A program made the translations under genes and the position numbers. A DNA stretch of 64,000 nt from Igneacidithiobacillus sp041146875 (GTDB taxonomy: Bacteria; Pseudomonadota; Gammaproteobacteria; Acidithiobacillales; Acidithiobacillaceae): assembly GCF_041146875.1 (NCBI RefSeq), contig NZ_JBFRXP010000009.1, positions 1 through 64,000 on the forward strand, read 5' to 3'. Position 1 is the stretch's first letter. Every line of letters starts with the position of its first letter. Under the pieces are notes generated by a model that saw nothing but the letters and a program-made list of their open reading frames with translations, was not told the origin of the DNA and did not search any database. Shown one piece after another: positions 1-7,405 of the stretch.

Positions 1-543
1 ATCGTCATGAATGACGACCCCGGCTTCCGCCAAATGACCGACCATGGGCATGTAGCCCCGCTCTCCCTTGTAGGTCCACTCGGCTGTGCGTTTTTCGGCA
101 ATGATTTGCGTGGCATCCATGTCCAGGGTGTGGGTGTGACGACCGAGTTTCCGTAATCGGCGCCCCACTACCCATTGGTTCACCCGGCCCAGACCATCAA
201 GACCCGCTCCCGCCCCCGTCCGCCGCAACCAGTCCCCCGTCGCATCCGTACTGGGCAGATGTTCCAAGGAGAGCAGGCGCCGCAATACCGGGTCAGAGTG
301 AATCATCCGCAAATCTTCCAGAGAGCGGCCGCCGCCGGTCAGCATCAAGACCAGGGGCAATGCCTGCTGGACTGCCGCGTAGGCATGACCACTGCCCGGC
401 CGAGGCATCTCCCGCTCCACCCAGCGGGGAAACTGGATACCGTACAGATACTCCCCAAAGAGCGTCAGCCCTGCCTGCGCGGTCAGCGCCTCGTCAGTTG
501 CCCCCAACTGGAACGGAAGCACGCTTTGTGCCATCTTTCTCAT
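1..543 (-). CDS. IS1380-family transposase, N-terminal part (runs off window)
   Basis: The frame gives 181 codons from ATG to the window edge without a stop. The start is supported by an AGGAGG ribosome site 7 nt upstream. The segment LDMDATQIIAEK followed by EWTYKGERGYMPM and GHLAEAGVVIHDD is typical of IS1380-type DDE transposases; the Asp in DMDAT should be the first catalytic Asp. The remaining catalytic residues lie outside the window. Transposases of this group cut and paste their own element. The exact upstream end of the element was not found; it should lie between about 590 and 665. Family call is from remembered motifs. Confidence 0.85.
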   Translation of the reverse strand, partial: MRKMAQSVLPFQLGATDEALTAQAGLTLFGEYLYGIQFPRWVEREMPRPGSGHAYAAVQQALPLVLMLTGGGRSLEDLRMIHSDPVLRRLLSLEHLPSTDATGDWLRRTGAGAGLDGLGRVNQWVVGRRLRKLGRHTHTLDMDATQIIAEKRTAEWTYKGERGYMPMVGHLAEAGVVIHDD

Positions 544-662
544 CGGCCCCTCCTGCAAGTTCACCTTCTGGGTGATGCTCTTCGACAAGCCTATTCTACC
601 AGAAATGCTTGCAGATCGGGGCCTTATCTATCCATCCCCTCACCCTAATCGCGGAAATTGGG

Positions 663-698
663 TGCCCTTCAGCCTGCCCTTCAGGCTGCCCTTCAGGG
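663..698. repeat. Three tandem 12-bp units
   Basis: TGCCCTTCAGCC, TGCCCTTCAGGC and TGCCCTTCAGGG follow each other without gaps. They overlap the stop codon of the leftward unknown gene and lie between it and the transposase gene. Each unit can fold on itself weakly (CCTTCAGG). A small slippage repeat is the simplest reading. Confidence 0.6.
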
Positions 699-1487
699 CA
701 GTCCAGGGATTTCCTGTTTCTTCCGTTCCTGCACTCTCACCAGCACATCCAGGCGCAAGGGCTCTGGTCTATGGTAGACGAGTAGACGTTTATCGACGTA
801 AGGGATCTCCTGGGGCCATCCTGTCCAGACCGTTTTGTGGGTGCGATTCCAGCAACTTCGTCCCAAGGTGTATAGCGCCCATTGTTGCCTTCGGATACCG
901 TGGAATCCAGGCATCCGGCGGATGGCGGATACGAGCCGTTCCAGATCATCCGTGCGCTCTTTGCCGGTATTGGAGCCATGCGCACTGCTGTACTGGCGCA
1001 TGGCCGCTTCCAACTTCTCGTAGTGGTCTTCCTGGATACACCAGGTCCAGTGTCGGCCGCCGCCGTGTTTCTTCTCTCGCTGCAGATGAACCAGCACATA
1101 CTGTTCTCCCCAGGTGAGACGCTGACGGCGGTTACCCGTGTCCAGAAGTGTCTCTTCTTCCCAAACACGGCCGGTTCCGGGAGTGACCAGCAGCCACCAG
1201 CGTAACGGTGTCAGCGCCTGTTCATTTTCCGGATAGAAAATGAGCGTGGCGTTGGCCATTCCCCGTGCCTTGTTGCGCGAGCGGGTTGCAGCACTGGCCG
1301 TGATGGCGTAGCACCCGGTAAATTTCTCCGCCAGCCGCAGGGCCTTGTGGGTCGGTAGGGTGCCACCGGTCCAGTAACGGCTGCCGCGCTGGACGGTTTC
1401 CAGGAGCAAACGCATGGTCGCGGATTTGCTGCGCGGGATGCGCAGAGGAGAGGTACCGGCAGGGAGGGGCGTGGGTAGATCCAGCAT
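693..1487 (-). CDS. Hypothetical protein of accessory region (264 aa)
   Basis: I do not recognise this protein. The open frame extends further upstream, but the ATG giving MLDLPTPLP has AGGAAG six bases before it, so I chose it over the ATG two codons upstream, which sits directly against that ribosome site. The protein is basic and Trp/Arg rich, has no signal peptide or membrane segment, and contains the run LTPLRWWLLVTPGTGRVWEEE. It lies between an IS1380-type transposase and the structured-RNA region, so a role in a mobile element or plasmid-like segment is possible but not shown. Confidence 0.6.
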   Translation of the reverse strand: MLDLPTPLPAGTSPLRIPRSKSATMRLLLETVQRGSRYWTGGTLPTHKALRLAEKFTGCYAITASAATRSRNKARGMANATLIFYPENEQALTPLRWWLLVTPGTGRVWEEETLLDTGNRRQRLTWGEQYVLVHLQREKKHGGGRHWTWCIQEDHYEKLEAAMRQYSSAHGSNTGKERTDDLERLVSAIRRMPGFHGIRRQQWALYTLGRSCWNRTHKTVWTGWPQEIPYVDKRLLVYHRPEPLRLDVLVRVQERKKQEIPGLP

Positions 1488-1829
1488 GGACATCTTCCTA
1501 TCTAAATGGCGACAGGAAATATAGGCACCCTTTTCGCAAGATCCGGGATGCCGGATGGTCCGCAGGGCGTGTGTACAGCGGAAGGCCAGGCCGCGGGCAA
1601 GCCCCGAAAGCACAATGTGCTTCCGGGGAACCTCCCCAGGTGCGCAGCACACTACTAGAGATTCCATAGCAAGGAAGGAAAGAAAGGCCGGAACTGCGGA
1701 TAGCGTGCCTATACTTGGCAGGTCCCAACGGAAACGCTATCGAGACCCGGATGCCGCCACATCCTCTACTGCCGCCAGATTCAGGAGGGCAGGGGTGTGC
1801 GCCGACGCATCCTGAACTCCGATAACCAT

Positions 1830-2775
1830 CCTTCAGGTGCCGGCCGCCAACCGTCACCTGCCGCATTGCCCGTAGCCGGATGCCCGTAATGGGGCTCGTC
1901 CGGTTGCAACGGGCGCTTCCAGGGCTCACCCCCCTGGATTCGACCCAATCCGAGGCTGCAAGGGCCTGAGATTGGGCGACACGGAAACGGGTCTCCGGGC
2001 AACCGGAATCACCCTGACCGCAGACGAAAGCGGGTAGCCAGTCCCGCTCCGGGGCGGCCCGTAAGGGTCGAACCGGTACCACAGCCGAAGGCGTCAGTAC
2101 CACCCGTGAGGGGGTAAGCCATCCAGGAGAAATCTGGGGATGGCGGCACTCTGGGGCGCAAGCTTTGGAGGTCGGCGAATAGCTCAAGCGGCAAAAGCAC
2201 CCAGGTCCCAAAAGGACAGGGCGGGTGCGAAGTGGAGATCAGGCAAGCCATTGCCAGGACCTGCAGTGTCCTGGTGGTCAAATCTGGAAACCATTACATG
2301 AGTACGCCCAGGGACTTTGGAATCTCTCCCGGGCGGAAACCGGAAGCGGGAGTCGTACGGCTAGTGTAATAGGTGAGGAGATGGCGTGTGTGATCGCAGT
2401 AGTCGCGGTCTAACGTGGGAACCAGTGCACGGCTCCGGGGTGGCACCTGGAGGGAGACCGGAACGCCGATAAAAGCGTTTGGCACTGGGGGAGCGTGGTT
2501 GAGTAGCTGGCCCTGCATGACAGGGATAACGGTCCGGGGATTTGACCGAAACCGGATTGGAAAGGAAGGAGACCCCTTCCCCAACGAAAGACGACAGGTA
2601 ATGCACAGGATGGAAAAACCCGCCTGGCGGCGGGTATCGGAGACGGATCGGCTCCCTTGGCGGGGGGTGGATTCGCGGACAGCAACGACGGGTTGGCGCC
2701 CGTCCAGAGCAAGGAGGTAATTATTATTATTCGTCCGGGGTGGCTTCGACCACCCCGGATGTTTTGCGTTTTGAG
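1830..2775 (+). ncRNA. Candidate large structured noncoding RNA
   Basis: No convincing protein is encoded, yet one strand is packed with perfect hairpins. Examples: CAGGTG 1834-1839 with 1854-1859; CCGGA 1876-1880 with 1899-1903 enclosing GCCC/GGGC; CCAGGG 1919-1924 with 1932-1937; CCCAATC 1944-1950 with 1970-1976; TCCGG 1994-1998 closing a GCAA loop; CCC 2058-2060 closing GTAA; CCC 2103-2105 closing GTGA; GCCATCC 2118-2124 with 2138-2144; GCACCC 2197-2202 with 2223-2228 enclosing GTCC/GGAC; CCAGGAC 2254-2260 with 2268-2274; CTCCCG 2326-2331 with 2347-2352; AACGC 2462-2466 with 2475-2479; CCCTG 2511-2515 with 2521-2525; CCCGCC 2619-2624 with 2629-2634. An intrinsic terminator follows. A further hairpin (1602-1628) lies upstream, so the 5' end is uncertain. 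Group II intron, IscB-type guide RNA and GOLLD/ROOL-like RNAs were considered; none is recognised. Confidence 0.55.
2734..2775 (+). terminator. Intrinsic terminator at end of structured-RNA region
   Basis: TCCGGGGTGG (2734-2743) pairs perfectly with CCACCCCGGA (2750-2759) around a six-base CTTCGA loop, followed by TGTTTTGCGTTTT. The T-rich side fits rightward transcription, so it would end a transcript coming from the hairpin-rich stretch. An AAGGAGG sequence at 2711-2717 just before it starts no open frame. Confidence 0.75.
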
Positions 2776-3271
2776 GGTAAAAAATAGGGATAAATAAATT
2801 CTGTGATGGGTCCGCCCTTACAGCAGTCAATCCTCATCAAGCTTCAGCAAAGTGGAAATGTCCACATACTCGCGGAGGTTCACCGAATTCCTCACACATG
2901 AGTCAAGATTCTGAAACGAGAGCTGGATGGCCGCCCGTCAAGATTGAGCTATTTGGCGGCCCGAGAAGAGCCTGGACGCTCCGGACGCAAGAAGTGGTTC
3001 GCGACAAACTGCAAGCGGGGGCCGTCGAGGGACCGGCGTCGATGGTGTTGCAGCTCATCAAGGCCCCAGTGTTCCAATGACGCCTAATCGCAGCAGTTGC
3101 CGCCCAGGCTGCCGATCGCAAATGTCCGGGCTCAGCCTTGACCGGACATCCACTTCAGACCGGCCAATGATCGCTCTTGGCCGACAGCCCGCATATATTA
3201 TCCTTCTCCATAGCAGCCATTCCCGCACTATCCAAACAATATGACTCCGATCAACAACCAAGGAGTCTGTA
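2776..3271. other. Intergenic stretch with a possible gene remnant
   Basis: No complete gene is supported. On the minus strand, a stop at 2827-2829 closes a 36-codon frame without a start that ends in NLREYVDISTLLKLDED; it reads like the C-terminal tail of a lost protein, but I cannot name it. A plus-strand frame of 60 codons (2898-3080) has no ribosome site and overlaps this tail. Confidence 0.35.
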
Positions 3272-3328
3272 ATGGAAACCATCAACAAGCGCAAAACCTT
3301 GGTATTGCGGGGTACTCGTGGAGTTTGA
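3272..3328 (+). CDS. Possible 18-residue leader or micro-ORF
   Basis: An ATG with AAGGAG seven bases upstream starts an 18-codon frame (METINKRKTLVLRGTRGV, stop TGA). It lies about 80 bp before the CopG-like gene and ahead of that gene's likely promoter. The ribosome site is good but the frame is very short; it could be a remnant of an earlier gene start. Function unknown. Confidence 0.3.
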   Translation: METINKRKTLVLRGTRGV

Positions 3329-3361
3329 GTTCTTGTCAAGAACTTGGATTGTATCGGATTT

Positions 3362-3380
3362 TACTGTACATTGCAGTACA
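3362..3380. promoter_or_regulatory. Inverted repeat, likely operator of the CopG-like gene
   Basis: TACTG/CAGTA (7-nt gap) and the overlapping TGTAC/GTACA (6-nt gap) make a palindromic site 30 bp before the start of a ribbon-helix-helix gene. Such regulators usually bind short palindromes in their own promoter. Position and symmetry are seen; binding is inferred. Confidence 0.45.
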
Positions 3381-3409
3381 TGCTCAACATACCTACTTAG
3401 AAGGGAGCA

Positions 3410-3628
3410 ATGGCTACCGCCAAGACCACCACACTGACCTTTCGCATCGAGCCCGGCCTGAAAGAGGCTCTGCGCGCGGCGGCCGTTCGCGAGCACCGTT
3501 CCATCGCCAATATGGTGGAGGTGTTGATTCGGGATTATTGCGGGCGGAACGACATTTCCATCCCCGAGCAGGGTGCGCCAGCCGTCACAAGCAAGTCGGT
3601 AGCCGCCCGCCGTACCCGGAGCCGGTAA
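3410..3628 (+). CDS. CopG/Arc-type ribbon-helix-helix regulator (72 aa)
   Basis: The protein opens with TTTLTFRIEPGLKEALRAAA, a beta strand and helix typical of ribbon-helix-helix DNA-binding proteins, followed by EHRSIANMVEVLIRDYC as second helix. The ATG is preceded by GAAGGGAG at good spacing. The C-terminus is a short basic tail (RRTRSR). No toxin gene is adjacent, so this is more likely an autoregulated repressor, possibly for the methyltransferase-helicase operon starting 160 bp downstream. The palindrome upstream is a candidate operator. Regulation of the operon is inference from position. Confidence 0.7.
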   Translation: MATAKTTTLTFRIEPGLKEALRAAAVREHRSIANMVEVLIRDYCGRNDISIPEQGAPAVTSKSVAARRTRSR

Positions 3629-3788
3629 CAGCAGGGCTGCCCATGACCGACGACAACAAGTCCCTCGCCGTCTCGCCCAGGCTCGCAAGTGCTTCAGCAG
3701 TTCATGCGGGAGTACGTAGCCGAGAACAGCGGCAGTGCCGAGCGTCCACACCGAAAGACCCCCGATGCGCCAGAGGGGGTAAATAGCG

Positions 3789-6575
3789 TTGAACGCCGTA
3801 GAAATCGAACAAGCCATCACAGACCTTGCGGAGCAGCCCTTTGACCCCGCGAACTTCCCCTATGCCTTCCTTGAAGCCTTCGGCAACAAGGAGGCGACGA
3901 TCAAGCGCCTTCGCGCCGGGGCGTCGAACAAGTCCGACCTCGGCGGCGTTCTCCAGACCAGCAACATCCACATCCTGACCTGCGACGCGGGGCAGGTGCC
4001 GACGGCGCTCAAGGCGCTCAAGGACAGTCCCGCCACCGCCAGGGCCAAGGCGAAGTTCATCCTCGCCACGGACGGTGCGGACATCAAGGCGGAAGACCTG
4101 GCTAGCGGCGATCCGGTCGCCTGCGCCTTCAAGGACTTCCCCGATCACTTCGGCTTTTCCCTGCCGCTGGCGGGCATCAGTACCGTCCGGCAGATCAGCG
4201 AGAACGCCTTCGACATCCGGGCGACCAGCCGCCTCAATCGCCTCTATGTCGAACTGCTGAAGGACAACCCCGAATGGGGCACGGCCGAACGCCGCCACGA
4301 CATGAACCACTTCATGGCGCGGCTGATTTTCTGCTTCTTCGCCGAGGACACCGACATCTTCATCGGCAAGGGCAAGTTCACCGAAACCGTCGCGCAGATG
4401 AGCGCAAAAGACTCGTCCAACATGCATGAAGTGATTAGCACGCTGTTCCTGGCGATGAACACGGAGAAGAAGGATCGGCCCAATGCGAAAATTCCACGTT
4501 GGGCAAACGACTTTCCCTATGTCAATGGCGGCTTGTTCTCCGGCAGCATGGACGTGCCGAAATTCAGCAAGATCGCCCGGTCCTACCTCCTGCACGTCGG
4601 CGGCCTCGACTGGACCAGGATCAACCCCGACATCTTCGGGTCAATGATCCAGGCCGTCGCCGAGGACGAGGAGCGCGGCGAGCTGGGGATGCACTACACG
4701 AGCGTCCCCAACATCCTCAAGGTGCTGAACCCGCTTTTTCTCGACGACCTGCGAGCAAAGCTGGAGGAAGCGGGCGACAACGCACGCATGCTGCTCAATC
4801 TGCGCAAGCGCATCGCTAGGATCCGGGTCTTTGACCCGGCCTGCGGTTCGGGCAATTTTCTGGTCATCGCTTATAAGGAAATGCGTGCCATCGAGGCCGA
4901 GATCAACCAGCGGCGCAGCGAACCGGATCGCGCATCAGAAATCCCGCTCACCAACTTTCGCGGCATCGAACTGCGCGACTTCCCGGCGGAGATTGCCCGC
5001 CTCGCGCTGGTCATTGCCGAGTATCAGAGTGATGTGCTGTATCGCGGGCAGCGGCTCGCGTTGGCCGAGTTTCTGCCCCTGCGCAATGAAAACTGGATCA
5101 CCTGCGGAAACGCTCTTCGGCTGGACTGGTTGAGCATCTGCCCGTCGACCGGAACGGGCGTGAAGGTGCAGGCCGATGACTTGTTCGGCTCGCCGCTCGA
5201 CCAAGCAGAGATCGACTTCGAGAATGAAGGCGGCGAGACGTACATTTGCGGTAATCCGCCTTACGTTGGAACCAAGCGACAGACTGAACTTCAGAAAGCC
5301 GATTTAGAGAGCGTGTTCAGCCCACTTACCTCGGGCTGGAAGGTCTTAGATTATGTTGCTGGTTGGTTTGTAAAGGCAGCGAACTATGGCAAACACACGC
5401 CCGCGGCCGTTGCATTTGTGTCGACGAACTCAGTGTGCCAAGGCCAACAAGCACCAGTACTCTGGCCGCTCATCTTTTCGACAGGGCACGAAATTCATTT
5501 CGCGCACGGGTCATTTAAGTGGGCCAATCTTGCAGCAAGTAACGCTGGCGTTACTGTCGTCATCATTGGAATATCGAAACTACCAGGGAAGTTCCGCCGA
5601 TTGTTTGACGTAACGGAATCTGGAGTCGTGACGGAAAGGCAAATGGAGAACATCAATGCCTACCTTGCGCCCGCTTCAAATGTACTAATCGAGCCGCAAG
5701 CACGACCGCTTTCCGATATTCCCGAATTCGCTCGGGGCAACTCACCCACAGATGGCGGAAACTTACTGCTCAAGTCGGAGGCAGTGCGCGCGTTGGTTGC
5801 TGAGGATGGGCGTGCGAAGACCTATATCAAAACATTCTATGGTTCCGACGAGGTAATTGCGGGAGTGAGTCGCTTCTGTATATGGATTGAAGATTCCGAA
5901 GCGGGCGCCGCGCTTGGAATACCCGCAATTAGGCAGCGTGTTGCTGCTGTTCGATCGTTTCGCGAGAAGAGTCCGAAAGCATCGACGCGAAAGGCAGCAG
6001 CGTGGCCGCATCGATTTGATGAAAGAAAGCCGCTACCGGCCGCTCGGGTAATCATCGTTCCCGTTCGTAGCTCCGAGAACCGCCCCTATCTTCCGGTCGA
6101 TGTTCTTCCTCACGGCACCGTGGTCGCTAATACTGCCTTTTCGATGGTTGATGGGCCACTGTGGGTGGTGGCAGTCGTTGCCTCGCGACTGCACCTTTCG
6201 TGGATCGCTTCCGTTTGCGGACGTTTGGAACTGCGGTTTTCGTATACCAACACGGTCGGCTGGAACACGTTCCCCGTCCCGAAGCTTACAGAGAAGAACA
6301 AGGAAGACCTGACGAGCTGCGCCGAGAGCATTCTGCTGGCGCGAGAGCATCACTTCCCAGCCACCATCGCGGACCTCTACGATCCCGACGCCATGCCCGC
6401 CGACCTGCGCGCGGCGCATGAGCGCAACGACGAAGTGCTGGAGCGCATCTACATCGGTCGGCGCTTCAAGAACGATACCGAACGGCTGGAAAAGCTGTTT
6501 GACCTCTATACCAAGATGACTGCTTCGGCTGCACCAGCCAAGGGCAAGAAGCGCAAAGCGGGAGCCCGCGCATGA
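3789..6575 (+). CDS. MmeI-like adenine DNA methyltransferase (928 aa), defence operon gene 1
   Basis: Predicted to transfer methyl from SAM to adenine N6. Motif I FDPACGSGNF starts at residue 348 and the catalytic NPPY lies at 489-492; motif I before NPPY with a long C-terminal part fits gamma-type enzymes. The helical segment around RLIFCFFAEDTDIF is typical of MmeI-like proteins. I see no clear PD-ExK nuclease site in the first 150 residues, unlike true MmeI. The start is TTG with GAGGGGG upstream. The stop overlaps the next ATG (ATGA), and three coupled genes follow: HEPN-like, helicase and GIY-YIG. The likely job is self-protection or target recognition in a phage-defence system; this is inference. 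Confidence 0.85.
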   Translation: MNAVEIEQAITDLAEQPFDPANFPYAFLEAFGNKEATIKRLRAGASNKSDLGGVLQTSNIHILTCDAGQVPTALKALKDSPATARAKAKFILATDGADIKAEDLASGDPVACAFKDFPDHFGFSLPLAGISTVRQISENAFDIRATSRLNRLYVELLKDNPEWGTAERRHDMNHFMARLIFCFFAEDTDIFIGKGKFTETVAQMSAKDSSNMHEVISTLFLAMNTEKKDRPNAKIPRWANDFPYVNGGLFSGSMDVPKFSKIARSYLLHVGGLDWTRINPDIFGSMIQAVAEDEERGELGMHYTSVPNILKVLNPLFLDDLRAKLEEAGDNARMLLNLRKRIARIRVFDPACGSGNFLVIAYKEMRAIEAEINQRRSEPDRASEIPLTNFRGIELRDFPAEIARLALVIAEYQSDVLYRGQRLALAEFLPLRNENWITCGNALRLDWLSICPSTGTGVKVQADDLFGSPLDQAEIDFENEGGETYICGNPPYVGTKRQTELQKADLESVFSPLTSGWKVLDYVAGWFVKAANYGKHTPAAVAFVSTNSVCQGQQAPVLWPLIFSTGHEIHFAHGSFKWANLAASNAGVTVVIIGISKLPGKFRRLFDVTESGVVTERQMENINAYLAPASNVLIEPQARPLSDIPEFARGNSPTDGGNLLLKSEAVRALVAEDGRAKTYIKTFYGSDEVIAGVSRFCIWIEDSEAGAALGIPAIRQRVAAVRSFREKSPKASTRKAAAWPHRFDERKPLPAARVIIVPVRSSENRPYLPVDVLPHGTVVANTAFSMVDGPLWVVAVVASRLHLSWIASVCGRLELRFSYTNTVGWNTFPVPKLTEKNKEDLTSCAESILLAREHHFPATIADLYDPDAMPADLRAAHERNDEVLERIYIGRRFKNDTERLEKLFDLYTKMTASAAPAKGKKRKAGARA

Positions 6576-7405
6576 GCACCCTTACCGAAGTCGACAAGCG
6601 CTATCTTGAGAAAATCCTCGGGATGGAAGGTGGCTACCTTCTCGATTACAACGATATGACTTTCGGCCAGTTCTTCAATGGCCATGGGGTCGATATTCAC
6701 GGCACGAATTACCGGACCTATGGGACCTCCAAGGCCAGGAAAATGCGCGCGTTCTGGGAGAGCGAACCTGATGCCTTGGTTGGTAAGGTCTTGTCTGAAA
6801 TGCTTGATGTGTACGAGGCTAACTGCAAGCTGAACAACAAAGAAATTGATACGGCTGTTCTTCAAGAATCACGGAAAAGCGCGGCCCGGCTTTTGGGAAG
6901 GTCGCAGCCCGCGCCATCTTCAAAAACCGGCGATGATTTCTTGAACCGTGAGTTCACGATACCCAACATTCAAAATCTTCCGATTAAAGCTTCGGCTGTA
7001 CCAATTATTGAAAGCCGCCTTGCCGAAGCGCGGAAAGCACTAGGGGTAGGTGCACATCTTTCGGTGATCTTTCTTTGCGGAAGCGTGCTTGAGGCAGTTC
7101 TGCTTGGGGCCGCGCAGAAAGAGCCCGCCCGCTTCAATCAGGCAGCCGCCAGCCCAAAGGCCAATGATGGCAAGGTAAAGCATTTTCCAGATTGGAGCCT
7201 TGCCCAATTCATTGATGTCGCCTGCGAGCTTGACTTGCTCAAACCAGATGTGAAGAAATTCAGCCACGGTCTACGGGATTTTCGCAACTATATTCACCCC
7301 CATGAGCAGATGGTGTCACGCTTCACGCCGGACGAACATACGGCGAAGCTCTGCTTTCAGGTTCTAAAAGCAGCACTTGCAAGTGTTGCAGGGGAGCGAA
7401 AATAA
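6572..7405 (+). CDS. HEPN-like protein, defence operon gene 2 (277 aa)
   Basis: I do not recognise the whole protein. The C-terminal half is helical and contains RDFRNYIH, an R-x6-H arrangement (R235, H242) typical of HEPN RNase or abortive-infection domains, preceded by a helix pair around SVIFLCGSVLEAVLLG. The N-terminal part (DYNDMTFGQFFNGHG) looks like a small separate domain of unknown role. ATG overlaps the methyltransferase stop by 4 nt and the last A of its TAA is the first base of the helicase ATG, so the genes are translationally coupled. It may act as an effector or as a coupling subunit; HEPN assignment rests on one motif. Confidence 0.6.
   Translation: MSTLTEVDKRYLEKILGMEGGYLLDYNDMTFGQFFNGHGVDIHGTNYRTYGTSKARKMRAFWESEPDALVGKVLSEMLDVYEANCKLNNKEIDTAVLQESRKSAARLLGRSQPAPSSKTGDDFLNREFTIPNIQNLPIKASAVPIIESRLAEARKALGVGAHLSVIFLCGSVLEAVLLGAAQKEPARFNQAAASPKANDGKVKHFPDWSLAQFIDVACELDLLKPDVKKFSHGLRDFRNYIHPHEQMVSRFTPDEHTAKLCFQVLKAALASVAGERK

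Noticed and set aside
2224..2775. Group II intron
   Set aside because: GTGCG at 2225-2229 resembles an intron start, but I found no domain V hairpin, no intron-encoded protein and no interrupted gene around it.
2898..3080. 60-codon plus-strand ORF
   Set aside because: No ribosome site; overlaps an antisense tail of a likely older gene.
3643..3786. 47-codon ORF between the CopG-like gene and the methyltransferase
   Set aside because: No ribosome site, odd composition (Arg/Ser/Ala runs), and no recognisable features.
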